A stretch of 64,000 bases of DNA from Mesorhizobium sp. B2-4-15 (lineage in GTDB: Bacteria; Pseudomonadota; Alphaproteobacteria; Rhizobiales; Rhizobiaceae), in contig NZ_VFUZ01000002.1 in NCBI RefSeq assembly GCF_006658505.1, positions 248,001 to 312,000 of the forward strand. Reading direction: 5' to 3'. The notes beneath the pieces were generated by a model. That model was not told the DNA's origin and searched no databases. It saw nothing but the letters and a program-made list of their open reading frames with translations. Both the position numbers and the translations under genes were made by a program. How positions within the stretch are numbered: the stretch's first letter is position 1; each line of letters starts with the position of its first letter. Positions 1 to 9,343 of the stretch are shown piece after piece.

Positions 1-189
1 CACGAGGCCTCTTCCTTCGTGCGCACGATCGAACACCGCCAGGGCATCAAGGTGGCCTGTCCGGAGGAAATCGCCTTTGAACAGGGCTGGCTGACGGCGG
101 ACAAGGTGCTGGAGCGGGCAACCCGGCTCGGAAAGAACGAGTACGCTGCCTATCTGCGCCGGCGTGTGGTCGATCTTTCGGAGGGGTAG
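1..189 (+). CDS. rmlA: glucose-1-phosphate thymidylyltransferase, C-terminal end (partial)
   Basis: This is the last 62 residues of an open frame that enters from the left edge and stops with TAG. RmlA couples dTTP and glucose-1-phosphate to dTDP-glucose, the first step of the dTDP-L-rhamnose pathway in the cytoplasm. The visible part includes the segment [12 protein letters not shown] and the tail stretch that ends many RmlA proteins (Ala-Tyr-Leu region). The next gene, rmlC, begins at the base after the stop, and rmlB and rmlD follow, so context strongly supports the call. The catalytic N-terminal part lies outside the window. Confidence 0.9.
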   Translation, partial: HEASSFVRTIEHRQGIKVACPEEIAFEQGWLTADKVLERATRLGKNEYAAYLRRRVVDLSEG

Positions 190-744
190 ATGCTGGAGGT
201 GAGGCCCCTTGGCATAGATGGCCTGCTGGAAATCGTTCCGAAGCGACATGGCGATGCACGCGGCTTCTTCATGGAAACCTACAATGCCGAACGCTTTTCG
301 CGGGCCGGCATTGACCTGCTTTTCGTGCAGGATAATCACTCCTATTCCGCTGCCGCTGGGGTCTTGCGCGGGCTTCACTACCAGCTCGCGCCGCGCGCCC
401 AGGACAAGCTGCTGCGCGTCATCCGTGGCAGCATCCTCGACATCGCGGTCGATATCCGCCGGGGTTCGAAGACCTTTGGAGGATGGGTCGCTCTGGAAGT
501 GTCGGCCGAAAGAGGCAACCAGATCCTGGTGCCCAAGGGCTTCGCGCACGGCTTTGTGACGCTCCTACCCGACACCGAGGTTCTGTATAAGGTGACCGAC
601 ACCTATTCGCCCGAGCATGACCGGTCGATCCGTTTCGACGATCCCGCAATCGGCATCGAATGGCCTTCGCTGCCTGGCGGTTTCCAGCTTTCGGACAAGG
701 ACCTCAAGGCGCCGCCGCTGGCCGCGGCGGAGGTGTTCGATTGA
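190..744 (+). CDS. rmlC: dTDP-4-dehydrorhamnose 3,5-epimerase
   Basis: RmlC epimerises dTDP-4-keto-6-deoxyglucose at C3 and C5 to dTDP-4-keto-L-rhamnose. The 184-residue length is normal for this cupin-fold family. Visible family features are the RGLHYQ segment with the catalytic His near residue 62, the basic DKLLRVIRG strand, the PKGFAHGF segment and the [22 protein letters not shown] block. The ATG directly follows the rmlA stop and the GGAGGGG just upstream serves as ribosome site, so the two are translationally coupled. Its 744 stop is followed by 70 bases before the rmlB start. Confidence 0.95.
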   Translation: MLEVRPLGIDGLLEIVPKRHGDARGFFMETYNAERFSRAGIDLLFVQDNHSYSAAAGVLRGLHYQLAPRAQDKLLRVIRGSILDIAVDIRRGSKTFGGWVALEVSAERGNQILVPKGFAHGFVTLLPDTEVLYKVTDTYSPEHDRSIRFDDPAIGIEWPSLPGGFQLSDKDLKAPPLAAAEVFD

Positions 745-814
745 TGAGCGTTGGCAAAGAGAATGCAGCCAGAAAGAGTGTGGCCAAGAGAGGGTGCTGC
801 ATGGGGATAGTGGT

Positions 815-1885
815 ATGAACTTTCTGGTGACAGGCGGCGCCGGTTTCATCGGCTCGGCGGTATGCCGGCATCTGTGCGCCAATCCGGCCTACCGGGTGAC
901 CAATCTCGACAAGCTGACCTACGCCGGCAACCTGGCCTCGCTGCGGCCGATCGAGAATGCCCATAATTACAGCTTCGCCCAGGCCGATATCTGCGACGAG
1001 AGGGCGGTGCTCGACATAATGCGCCGCGATGACACCGACATCGTCATGAACCTGGCGGCCGAGAGCCATGTCGACCGCTCTATCGACGGGCCTGGCGCCT
1101 TCATCGAGACCAATATCGTCGGCACCTACAAGATTCTCAATGCCGCGCTCGAATACTGGCGCGGCCTATCCGACGACAGGAAAAGCCGCTTCCGCTTCCA
1201 TCATGTCTCGACCGACGAGGTGTTCGGCGACCTGCCCTTCGATGGCGGGATGTTCGTCGAGGAGACGCCTTACGCGCCGTCCTCGCCCTATTCCGCCTCC
1301 AAGGCGGCCTCTGACCATCTGGTGCGGGCCTGGCACGAGACCTATGGCCTGCCGGTCGTGCTTTCCAACTGTTCGAACAATTACGGTCCCTATCATTTCC
1401 CCGAAAAACTGATCCCGCTCGTCATCCTCAACGCGCTCGACGAGAAGCCGCTGCCGGTCTATGGCGCCGGCGCCAATGTGCGTGACTGGCTGTTCGTCGA
1501 GGACCACGCGCGAGCTTTGGAACTGATCGCCACCAAGGGCATGCCGGGCGAGAGCTACAATGTCGGCGGTAATTCGGAGCGCACGAACCTTTCCGTCGTC
1601 GAGACGATCTGCGATCTGCTCGACATCAGGCGTCCCAGGGCCGGCGGCCGGCGCTATCGCGAGCTGATCTCCTTCGTCACAGACCGTCCCGGCCACGACC
1701 GCCGCTACGCCATTGATGCCTCCAAGATCGGCCGCGAGCTCGGCTGGGCGCCCAGGGAAAATTTCGACAGCGGCCTGGCTCGAACCGTGGACTGGTTCCT
1801 TGACAACAAATGGTGGTGGGGACCGATCCGCGAGCAGCGCTATGCCGGCGAAAGATTGGGCGAAGCCCGCAAGGTGGGCGCGTGA
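815..1885 (+). CDS. rmlB: dTDP-glucose 4,6-dehydratase
   Basis: RmlB is an extended SDR enzyme that converts dTDP-glucose to dTDP-4-keto-6-deoxyglucose using bound NAD. The ATG at 815 gives [14 protein letters not shown], placing the TGGAGFIG Rossmann motif at residues 6-13. The catalytic TDE triplet is at about 133-135, and YxxxK has Y159 and K163. The 356-residue length is typical. The frame stays open 66 codons upstream but that stretch overlaps rmlC and has no family similarity, so 815 is preferred. The product feeds both rmlC/rmlD and, by inference, the dTDP-3-aminosugar genes at 14298-17307. Confidence 0.95.
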   Translation: MNFLVTGGAGFIGSAVCRHLCANPAYRVTNLDKLTYAGNLASLRPIENAHNYSFAQADICDERAVLDIMRRDDTDIVMNLAAESHVDRSIDGPGAFIETNIVGTYKILNAALEYWRGLSDDRKSRFRFHHVSTDEVFGDLPFDGGMFVEETPYAPSSPYSASKAASDHLVRAWHETYGLPVVLSNCSNNYGPYHFPEKLIPLVILNALDEKPLPVYGAGANVRDWLFVEDHARALELIATKGMPGESYNVGGNSERTNLSVVETICDLLDIRRPRAGGRRYRELISFVTDRPGHDRRYAIDASKIGRELGWAPRENFDSGLARTVDWFLDNKWWWGPIREQRYAGERLGEARKVGA

Positions 1886-2790
1886 GACTCGTTGTCACCG
1901 GACGCGACGGCCAGGTCGCGGCAAGCCTTCTGGAGGCCGGCCAGGGAAATGCCGGCTTGGAGGTCGTCGCCATCGGCCGTCCCGAACTCGACCTGACAAG
2001 ACCCCAAACCGTCATCGACGCCATCGCGGTTGCGAAGCCGGATATCGTCGTGTCGGCCGCTGCCTACACGGCCGTGGATCAGGCCGAGGACGAACCCGAT
2101 CTGGCCTTTGCGGTCAACGCGACCGGCGCCGGCAAGGTGGCTGAAGCGGCGGCGCGGCTCGGCGTTCCCGTCATCCATCTATCGACCGATTACGTCTTCG
2201 ACGGCAGCGCCCCCGGCGCCTATGTCGAGACCGATGCGACGGCGCCGCTCGGTGTCTATGGCGCCTCCAAGCTCGCCGGCGAGCAGGCGGTGGCCGCCGC
2301 TAACCCGCGCCACCTGATCCTGCGCACCGCCTGGGTCTACAGCCCGTTCGGCAGGAATTTCGTGAAAACCATGCTGCGGCTGGCCGCCGACCGCGACGAG
2401 ATTTCCGTGGTGGCCGATCAATGGGGAAATCCCACCTGCGCCCTCGATATCGCGGACGCGATCCTGCATGCGGCGGCCATGTTGCGGCGCGACAACAGCT
2501 TCACAGCGTTCGGCATCTATCATCTGGCTGGCACGGACGAGACCAATTGGAGCGATTTTGCCCGTCATATCCTCGACACAAGCCGCGTGTTTGGTGGCCC
2601 TTGGGCGCGGGTACGGGACATTGCTACGATGGACTATCCGACCAAGGCGCGCCGCCCCGCCAACTCCCGGCTATCGAGCGCGAAATTCGCCTCCACCTTC
2701 GGCTGGAACGCGCCGGACTGGCGGCGATCGGCGGACAAGGTGGTGCGCCGGCTTGTGGTCGGTGAGACGAAACAGGCATTAACCGCATGA
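1882..2790 (+). CDS. rmlD: dTDP-4-dehydrorhamnose reductase
   Basis: RmlD reduces dTDP-4-keto-L-rhamnose to dTDP-L-rhamnose. I start it at the GTG at 1882, which overlaps the rmlB stop (GTGA), giving [13 protein letters not shown], the usual RmlD opening; 302 residues is normal. The catalytic Tyr126 and Lys130 are in [10 protein letters not shown], and the [15 protein letters not shown] and [14 protein letters not shown] segments are family hallmarks. The stop overlaps the start of the next, very large gene (ATGA at 2787), so rmlA-C-B-D and the glycosyltransferase fusion are one coupled unit. A 6-deoxytalose-type reductase is a less likely alternative. Confidence 0.93.
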   Translation: MRLVVTGRDGQVAASLLEAGQGNAGLEVVAIGRPELDLTRPQTVIDAIAVAKPDIVVSAAAYTAVDQAEDEPDLAFAVNATGAGKVAEAAARLGVPVIHLSTDYVFDGSAPGAYVETDATAPLGVYGASKLAGEQAVAAANPRHLILRTAWVYSPFGRNFVKTMLRLAADRDEISVVADQWGNPTCALDIADAILHAAAMLRRDNSFTAFGIYHLAGTDETNWSDFARHILDTSRVFGGPWARVRDIATMDYPTKARRPANSRLSSAKFASTFGWNAPDWRRSADKVVRRLVVGETKQALTA

Positions 2791-5700
2791 GCGAGTTTCC
2801 TTTGCCGGAGCGGCAGACTGCTGGCGACGCCGGACCTGAAGTGCACGCCGGGATGATAACCAAGCAAGCTGAAGCACCAGACAGCTCACTTCGTGACCTG
2901 TACCTGGCCCATAGCGGCAAGATTTCGGACAAATGGTCGATCTATCTTGAGACATATGACCGAATCTTCGCGCAATATCGAAACAGACCGGTTCGAATTC
3001 TGGAAATCGGGGTCCAGAACGGCGGTTCACTCGAGGTCTGGCGGGAATATTTTACCAAAGCGGAACTCGTTCTCGGATGCGACATCAATGTGGCGTGCGG
3101 CAATCTGGTTTTCGACGACAAGAAAATCGCTGTTATTGTTGGGGACGCAAATACGGATGAGGTAGAAAGCAATATTGCTGCGGTTTCCAAAGAATTTGAT
3201 ATTATCATAGATGACGGGTCGCACACGTCGTCCGACATTATACGCTCCTTCGCCCGCTATTTTCCTTACATTTCCCAGGGCGGGCTGTATATAGTGGAAG
3301 ATTTGCATTGCAGCTATTGGCGGGAGTTCGAGGGCGGCCTCTACGATCCTCTTTCCTCGATGTCATTTTTCAAGCGTCTTCTTGATGTGGTCAACCATGA
3401 GCATTGGGGGCTGAACCGTAGTCGGATGGAGGCTTTGGCCACCTTCGCCGAAAAGCATGAGGTCGCCTTCGATGATGCGGCTCTGGCATCGATCCATTCC
3501 ATCGAATTCCTGAACTCGCTCTGCATCGTAACGAAGCGACCGATCCAGGAAAACGTCCTGGGGCCTCGCAGCGTGCAAGGCAGGATCGCTCTCGCCGACG
3601 GAAGCATGGTTCCTCTCGACGGCACCGAGAACGAGGCGGCCGATCAAACCGGGAATCCGTGGTCGTTGAAGGCGGTGACCATGGAAGAAGAAATTGCGAC
3701 CAACAGAGAGTTGGTGGGACGGCAAGGGGCTCTGATCAAGGCTTTCTCCAGCAAACTGGTCGCAATGCGCGCGCATGTCAGGGATCACGAAGACGAGATC
3801 GCACAGGCAAGGGCGCAAATCAACGCCAGGGCCGAAGAGGTCCAGGCTCTGCAAGAAGAATTGTCGGCTGCGCGAGAAATGACCGGCAGCTTGCTTGCAG
3901 ACCGCGACAATGCGCGCTCCGAGGAAGCCCGGCTGCACGGCGTTCTTCATGCCGTGCGAGAAATGACCGGCAGCTTGCTTGCAGACCGCGACAATGCGCG
4001 CTCCGAGGAAGCCCGGCTGCACGGCGTTCTCCAGGCCGTTTATGCCAGTACGTCCTGGCAGCTCACCAAGCCATTGCGAGGGCTTGGGAATCGCGCCCGC
4101 GCCATCGGCAGAGCGCCCGCCGGAGTTCGCCGCATCATGGCTCGCGCCGCTTACCGCTGTTGGCACGATCTGCCGCTGTCTAACGATGCGAAGAGAAAGT
4201 TGAAGAGCACTGTTTTCTCGCGGTTTCCTTCGCTGTTTGGCGTGACGAACGCCTATCGCGCCTGGAGAAGCCTGGAGGCGCCTGATGCTCCCCTGGGCGG
4301 AGGCTCACAGGCGGTTCTGTTCAGGTCTGGCCCGAGTCTTGCGCCAGAGCCGGTCTACCTGCCGCGCCTCGCAGGGCCGCCTTTGCTTCAAAAGCCGGTG
4401 CGGGTAATCGCATTCTACCTGCCACAGTTCCATCCGATCCCGGAAAATGATGAATGGTGGGGGGAGGGTTTCACTGAGTGGACCAACGTCAGGCCCGCTC
4501 AGCCGCAGTTTGTCAGCCATTACCAGCCGCACGTGCCGGAGGGGCTTGGCTATTATGATTTGCGCGATACGGCCGTGCAGCGTCAGCAGATCGAACTGGC
4601 AAAGCTCTATGGCGTGGAGGGTTTCTGTTTCTACTTCTATTGGTTCGGCGGCAAGCGGCTCCTGGAAACGCCGCTCGAAAATTGGCTTGAGGACAAAAGC
4701 CTCGATATGCCGTTTTGCCTCTGCTGGGCCAATGAGAACTGGTCACGCCGCTGGGATGGCATGGATCAGGAAATACTTATCGCCCAGGACCATTCTCCTC
4801 AGGACGATCTCGCCTTTATCGGCGAGGTGGCTCCTTACCTGAGCGACCCCCGCTACATCCGCATCGACGGCAAGCCACTGCTGCTTGTGTATCGCCCAAG
4901 CTTGCTTCCGGCGGCAGCGGAGACGGCCGGGCGCTGGCGGAAATGGTGCCGGGATAACGGCGTTGGGGAAATTTTCCTCGCCTATACTCAATCCTTCGAG
5001 TCCGTGTCTCCTGATCGCTATGGGTTCGATGGTGCTGTTGAATTTCCCCCAAACAATTCCGCGCCGCCAAACGTCACGCACACCGTGACGCCGCTGCATG
5101 GGGATTTTGCATCAACCGTTTATGACTGGTCGGTTTTCCCGCAGCGCAGCGAGAACTATCCGCCCCGCAAATACAAACTCTTCCGTTCGGTTTGCCCAGG
5201 CTGGGACAACACCGCGCGCCGCAAGCACGGCGGCACCGTATTCATCAACAACACCCCCGCGCTCTACCGCAAATGGCTCGACAACGCCATCGAGGACACG
5301 CTGGCTCATATCGAGGAGCCGTCCGAGCGACTGGTCTTCGTCAATGCCTGGAACGAATGGGCGGAAGGCGCGCACCTGGAGCCAGACAACGTAAACGGTT
5401 ATGCCTATCTACAGGCGACCCGCGACGCTCTGGAGGCGGCGGGCGGGAAATCGAGGCCGCGCATAGTTGTCGTTTCCCACGATGCCCATCCGCACGGAGC
5501 GCAACTGCTGGCGCTGGCGATGGCTCGCGAATTTGGCAGACTGCAATTTGATGTCGACATGATCGTCCTTGGCGATGGGCCGCTGCTCGGCCGCTTCGCC
5601 GGTGTCGCGACAGTGCACAGGATCGACCTGCCTGAGCGTGGTGATGCCGATGTGTTATCCCGTTTGACTGCCATCAGGAATGCCGGCGCGGACGTCGCGA

Positions 5701-7466
5701 TCGTCAATACGACGGTTTCCGGCGATATCGTACCGTTGCTGAAGCGTGCCGGATTTCGCACGGTATCTCTGATCCATGAGCTTCCTGGAATCCTGCGGTC
5801 GTACGGGCTCGCCGATGCTGCGGCCGCAATTGCTGAAAACGCCGACATGGTTGTTTTCCCAGCCGCGATCGTGAAGGCCGGGTTCGAGGAGTTTGTCGGC
5901 CGGGCGGTTCGCCAGTCGGTTGTCAGACCGCAGGGTCTGTACCTGCGTACGCCCTATCGCGCCACCGAACGCCAAATGGTCCGCGAGACGGTCCGCAAGA
6001 AGTTGCGGTTGTCGTCGAACGCCAGCATCGTCTTGTGCGCTGGCTATGCCGACCATCGGAAGGGCCTCGATCTTTTCGTGGATGTTTGCCTAAAGGTGAT
6101 GGGGACCAGGCCAGATGTGGTCGCTGTCTGGCTCGGCCACTTTGACCACAGCCTGCATGCAAAGCAAATACAACGGGCGAAAGAGGCTGGCCTTGAGGAT
6201 CGCTTCGTTTTCGTTGGACTGGTCGAGAACCCGCAGGAGTACTATTTCGCGGCCGATGTCTACGCGTTGACCTCGCGTGAAGATCCGTTCCCTTCGGTGG
6301 TGCTCGAAGCGCTTGATGCGGCAATCCCGGTGGTCGCGTTCGAGGGCGCCGGCGGCTTCCAGGATCTGCTGAGGCGCGATTGCGGCATTCTTGTCCCCGG
6401 GTTCGACACCGATGCCATGGCAACAGCCATTGGCGGTCTGCTTGATGACCCAGATGATGCGCGGCGACTTGCAGGCACCGGCCAGGAGATCGTCCGACAG
6501 GAGTTTGACTTCAGCCATTACCTGCACGACCTGCTGGCTTACGCTGAGAGGCCGTTGCCGCGCGTGTCCGTCATAGTGCCGAACTACAACTATGCCCGTT
6601 ATCTCGGTGCGCGCCTTGATTCGATTGTCCGGCAGACGGTGCGGCCCTATGAGATCATCGTTCTGGACGACGCTTCTACCGACGGCAGCATCGAAATCAT
6701 CGAGGAATTTCGAGCCCAATGCGACATTCCATGCAGGCTGGTCGTGAATGCCCAGAATTCAGGCTCGGTTTTCCGCCAATGGATGCGTGGCGTTGAAATG
6801 GCGCGCGGCGATTACGTTTGGATCGCAGAAGCCGACGACTTGGCCGATCCCGGCTTTCTGGCAGAGCTTATGCCGGCCTTTGAGCGTGACGAAGTCGTGA
6901 TGAGTTACTGCCAGTCGCGTCAGATAGACGGTGTCGGCCGCGTCTTGTCAGAGCACTATCTCGACTATGTGGCCGATATTGACCGCGCTCGGTGGACAAG
7001 GCCCTATGTCATCGATGGCCGTCGGGAAATTGCCGAGGCGCTGTATCTCAAGAACACCATTCCTAACGTCAGTGGGGTTTTGTTTCGAAGGTCGCCGTTA
7101 CGCGAGGCTCTCAGCCAAAATCTTGATGAAATCGCATCATACAGGAACGCAGGGGACTGGGTTGCGTATCTGCGATTGCTCGAGAAAGGCGATATCGCGT
7201 TTCATCCAGGCTCCCTCAACTCGCACCGCCGGCACCAATCGAGCGTGACGATAGGGCACTTCGACGCAAGCCAGTTACAGGAGATCGCGCGCGTGCAATC
7301 CGAAACGATTGCGCGCTTTCATCTGGGAGCGGCAGCGCAACGTTCGGCGGCGGCATATGCTCAGCGTCTCTATGAGCAATTTGGCTTGGCGACAGGCGAC
7401 AAGCCACGGTTCGAAAGCCATTCGGGTGTTTGGGAACTGCAGCAAAATCAGAGGGCAGGACGATAA
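2787..7466 (+). CDS. multidomain methyltransferase / coiled coil / WbsX / GT4 / GT2 polysaccharide assembly protein
   Basis: This 1559-residue protein carries five parts. Residues about 65-180 are a class I SAM methyltransferase resembling the MycE/ElmMI sugar O-methyltransferases (ILEIGVQNGGS at 71-81, DDGSH at 142-146). Residues about 290-420 are a predicted coiled coil with an exact 28-residue duplication, ending in the TSWQLTKPLRG linker often seen beside rhizobial glycosyltransferase domains. About 538-880 is a WbsX (GH99-like) domain, with FYLPQFHPIPEND, EGFTEWTNV and NEWAEGAHLEPD. About 890-1255 is a GT-B GT4-type domain (LTSREDPFPSVVLEALDA). About 1257-1540 is a GT-A GT2 domain (VSVIVPNYNYARYL). 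It overlaps rmlD by 4 bases, so it likely builds and perhaps caps a rhamnose-containing O-antigen at the inner membrane face. No membrane segment is evident. Domain identities are firm; acceptors and linkages are unknown. Confidence 0.85.
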   Translation: MSEFPLPERQTAGDAGPEVHAGMITKQAEAPDSSLRDLYLAHSGKISDKWSIYLETYDRIFAQYRNRPVRILEIGVQNGGSLEVWREYFTKAELVLGCDINVACGNLVFDDKKIAVIVGDANTDEVESNIAAVSKEFDIIIDDGSHTSSDIIRSFARYFPYISQGGLYIVEDLHCSYWREFEGGLYDPLSSMSFFKRLLDVVNHEHWGLNRSRMEALATFAEKHEVAFDDAALASIHSIEFLNSLCIVTKRPIQENVLGPRSVQGRIALADGSMVPLDGTENEAADQTGNPWSLKAVTMEEEIATNRELVGRQGALIKAFSSKLVAMRAHVRDHEDEIAQARAQINARAEEVQALQEELSAAREMTGSLLADRDNARSEEARLHGVLHAVREMTGSLLADRDNARSEEARLHGVLQAVYASTSWQLTKPLRGLGNRARAIGRAPAGVRRIMARAAYRCWHDLPLSNDAKRKLKSTVFSRFPSLFGVTNAYRAWRSLEAPDAPLGGGSQAVLFRSGPSLAPEPVYLPRLAGPPLLQKPVRVIAFYLPQFHPIPENDEWWGEGFTEWTNVRPAQPQFVSHYQPHVPEGLGYYDLRDTAVQRQQIELAKLYGVEGFCFYFYWFGGKRLLETPLENWLEDKSLDMPFCLCWANENWSRRWDGMDQEILIAQDHSPQDDLAFIGEVAPYLSDPRYIRIDGKPLLLVYRPSLLPAAAETAGRWRKWCRDNGVGEIFLAYTQSFESVSPDRYGFDGAVEFPPNNSAPPNVTHTVTPLHGDFASTVYDWSVFPQRSENYPPRKYKLFRSVCPGWDNTARRKHGGTVFINNTPALYRKWLDNAIEDTLAHIEEPSERLVFVNAWNEWAEGAHLEPDNVNGYAYLQATRDALEAAGGKSRPRIVVVSHDAHPHGAQLLALAMAREFGRLQFDVDMIVLGDGPLLGRFAGVATVHRIDLPERGDADVLSRLTAIRNAGADVAIVNTTVSGDIVPLLKRAGFRTVSLIHELPGILRSYGLADAAAAIAENADMVVFPAAIVKAGFEEFVGRAVRQSVVRPQGLYLRTPYRATERQMVRETVRKKLRLSSNASIVLCAGYADHRKGLDLFVDVCLKVMGTRPDVVAVWLGHFDHSLHAKQIQRAKEAGLEDRFVFVGLVENPQEYYFAADVYALTSREDPFPSVVLEALDAAIPVVAFEGAGGFQDLLRRDCGILVPGFDTDAMATAIGGLLDDPDDARRLAGTGQEIVRQEFDFSHYLHDLLAYAERPLPRVSVIVPNYNYARYLGARLDSIVRQTVRPYEIIVLDDASTDGSIEIIEEFRAQCDIPCRLVVNAQNSGSVFRQWMRGVEMARGDYVWIAEADDLADPGFLAELMPAFERDEVVMSYCQSRQIDGVGRVLSEHYLDYVADIDRARWTRPYVIDGRREIAEALYLKNTIPNVSGVLFRRSPLREALSQNLDEIASYRNAGDWVAYLRLLEKGDIAFHPGSLNSHRRHQSSVTIGHFDASQLQEIARVQSETIARFHLGAAAQRSAAAYAQRLYEQFGLATGDKPRFESHSGVWELQQNQRAGR
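3873..4040 (+). repeat. 84-bp in-frame tandem duplication in the coiled-coil coding region
   Basis: Two 84-base units, 3873-3956 and 3957-4040, match at 81 of 84 positions. The first 74 bases of each unit are identical. Each unit encodes 28 residues (363-390 and 391-418) beginning REMTGSLLADRDNARSEEAR. Twenty-eight residues is exactly four heptads, so the duplication keeps frame and coiled-coil register. The near identity implies a recent event or ongoing copy-number change. Confidence 0.95.
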
Positions 7467-8359
7467 GACCTGGCCGGCTTTTTCAAGATATAGACCTCAG
7501 TCATCGGACCAAGAACGGCAATGCCTTTCGATTGCATTCTTCGAACTTCGACGTCGAAACCGGTGCGGCGCTGTATCAACAGGGGTAAATCGTAGCCGTA
7601 ACGCCATGTGACTAGCGACCCCGTGGGGTCCTGAGGATTGCCGTGATATTCGGGTTCGCCGACAATCCTTATGTCTCCGGCTTCACGAAAAGCCACCTGC
7701 TCCGAAGCCACTCTCTCGGCGTATGTCGGCGTCGTGAAGATGCAAACCCCTCCATAGTCGAGCGTGCGAAATATCTCATTTAGGGCGGCGAATGGGTCAA
7801 ACAGGTGCTCCATCACGTCTAAGTGGATGACGAGATCGAAACTGAGGTCGGGGAACGTTTGGTTTTCGAGATCTTCATTCCTGATATGCTCGACCATCGA
7901 CCCAAAAGACCTGTCGGGATAGTAGCCTGAAAATACTTTTTGCTTCGAATTGTACCAAAGCCACAATGACAGGCCACGACCTCCCGGCGCCGATTCATGG
8001 ATACGGAGCGTCTCAAACGCCTCTCTTGAAAAGAGCGAGAATACGACATGAGCTGCAGCCCGTTCACGCGTAACGCAATTATTCAAAGGGCAATCGGTGG
8101 CGACGAGTGAGTCTCTGCAGCTATTGTAGTCATCAGGTGATGTGAACGTCCGACGTTCGATGCAAATCGGGCAAGCGGCTTGAAACTCTATCGGCATTGA
8201 TATCCATCCGCCGGGCCTCGGGCCTAGCTGAACTCTGTAGCCGCGCCAATGGTTCCAAGCACCGCTTTCTCTCTGAAAGATAAAATCCATGGGATCGCAA
8301 TTTCGGAAAATCGCTAGGCTAAAGCGCCATCGCCAATACTCACGTCGACAATCGGACAT
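7448..8359 (-). CDS. class I SAM-dependent methyltransferase
   Basis: The 303-residue protein has a cysteine-containing N-terminal part (CPIC near residue 63, further Cys at about 79-94) and a C-terminal methyltransferase-like fold. In the latter the DLVIHLDVMEHLFDP segment is the post-motif II signature of Methyltransf_11/23-type enzymes and GGVCIFTTPTYAER is motif III-like. A sugar or lipid O-methylation role in the polysaccharide locus is inferred. It converges on the large glycosyltransferase fusion and overlaps its end by 19 bases. The start is uncertain: ATGs at residues 24 and 55 are alternatives. Base composition looks more AT-rich than in flanking genes. Confidence 0.7.
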   Translation of the reverse strand: MSDCRREYWRWRFSLAIFRNCDPMDFIFQRESGAWNHWRGYRVQLGPRPGGWISMPIEFQAACPICIERRTFTSPDDYNSCRDSLVATDCPLNNCVTRERAAAHVVFSLFSREAFETLRIHESAPGGRGLSLWLWYNSKQKVFSGYYPDRSFGSMVEHIRNEDLENQTFPDLSFDLVIHLDVMEHLFDPFAALNEIFRTLDYGGVCIFTTPTYAERVASEQVAFREAGDIRIVGEPEYHGNPQDPTGSLVTWRYGYDLPLLIQRRTGFDVEVRRMQSKGIAVLGPMTEVYILKKPARSYRPAL

Positions 8360-8389
8360 GCGAACATATCTCTGACCTATAGACTTAGA

Positions 8390-9301
8390 CTAATCAGCCT
8401 CAGCCCGTGAAGGTCGCTGTGACGCCAATACCAACCCTTTGAGACCATTGTCTGCAGTCGATTTCGGCAGGAAAGGTCGCGCCTGAAGGAGAAAATCCTC
8501 TTGAAAGCCAGGGCGGAAGTGGGGCCGATAGATAGGCAGCGCCTGATGCATTTGCGCCAGAAACAGCTTGACGTTTGTTTGCGTCAGCGGATATTCCCCC
8601 GCCTCGCTTTTGATGGTCCGCAGCGTTTCGACAAGTGCACAATGTTGCTCAGCCGAAGGATTAGCTGTGTTCACAAGCCGGAGCGCTTCGACCAGTGGAT
8701 AAGGTAGCGATTCATTGCCGTCAGTCTGGCTGTAGTCGAAGCCGTCGCCCGCGATGCCGATCATAGCAAGAAAATCGGAAAAGATCGAACCACCTACCCA
8801 CTGGGCGCTATCGTACGGGGCCAACGTGAGATTGGATACTTTCAGCCAGCGCCGGAGGACGTCTATCTGAGATGGATCGTAGGCGAACGGCCTTTCATTC
8901 AAGGGCCGCGTCCAACGCGCGTTGTAATGTCTGACCACCTCGTTAAAGGCGGAAATGACGATATCGCAGGGATGACGGATATAGGCGATAATGCGAACGT
9001 CGTAACCCTTGAGGCACGATAGAAACAAATCGATGTCGACGCTGGGCTCGCACAGCATTTCCGAACTGATCAGCAGCGTCCGTTCCCCTGCTTCGTCCAG
9101 CGTCTTCGCTAGTCGATCGGGACCATTGTCCTCTGCATCGGGCATGAATGCTGCGGCCAACGGATTGTGGTTTGGCCAAGCGCTGCTGGTCGGTTTGTAA
9201 AAGATGCCACGGTCCGCAAGCAGTGCTGCGTTACGATGAAGGAACGACTGCAACGCAGTCGTGCCAGTTTTGTGAACACCGATATGGAGAATGATCCGCA
9301 T
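8390..9301 (-). CDS. sulfotransferase family protein
   Basis: The protein begins MRIILHIGVHKTGTTALQSF, matching the 5'-phosphosulfate-binding loop of PAPS-dependent sulfotransferases. The later YIRHPCDIVISAFNE matches the 3'-phosphate-binding motif (Arg then Ser). Both are intact, so activity is plausible. It would transfer sulfate from PAPS to a sugar hydroxyl; the acceptor is not deducible, but the location among O-antigen genes suggests a polysaccharide or lipid. The cysD-cysNC-cysQ genes at 26115-29762 make PAPS and remove PAP. It lies between two methyltransferases on the same strand with 30- and 42-base gaps, suggesting one transcript. Length is 303 residues. Confidence 0.8.
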   Translation of the reverse strand: MRIILHIGVHKTGTTALQSFLHRNAALLADRGIFYKPTSSAWPNHNPLAAAFMPDAEDNGPDRLAKTLDEAGERTLLISSEMLCEPSVDIDLFLSCLKGYDVRIIAYIRHPCDIVISAFNEVVRHYNARWTRPLNERPFAYDPSQIDVLRRWLKVSNLTLAPYDSAQWVGGSIFSDFLAMIGIAGDGFDYSQTDGNESLPYPLVEALRLVNTANPSAEQHCALVETLRTIKSEAGEYPLTQTNVKLFLAQMHQALPIYRPHFRPGFQEDFLLQARPFLPKSTADNGLKGLVLASQRPSRAEAD

Positions 9302-9343
9302 GACTTGATAAACCGCGATTCCGTCATCACAGCAATCCTGCTG

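Noticed and set aside
3873..4040. CRISPR-like interpretation of the tandem repeat
   Set aside because: The two units are directly adjacent, in frame inside a gene and without spacers.
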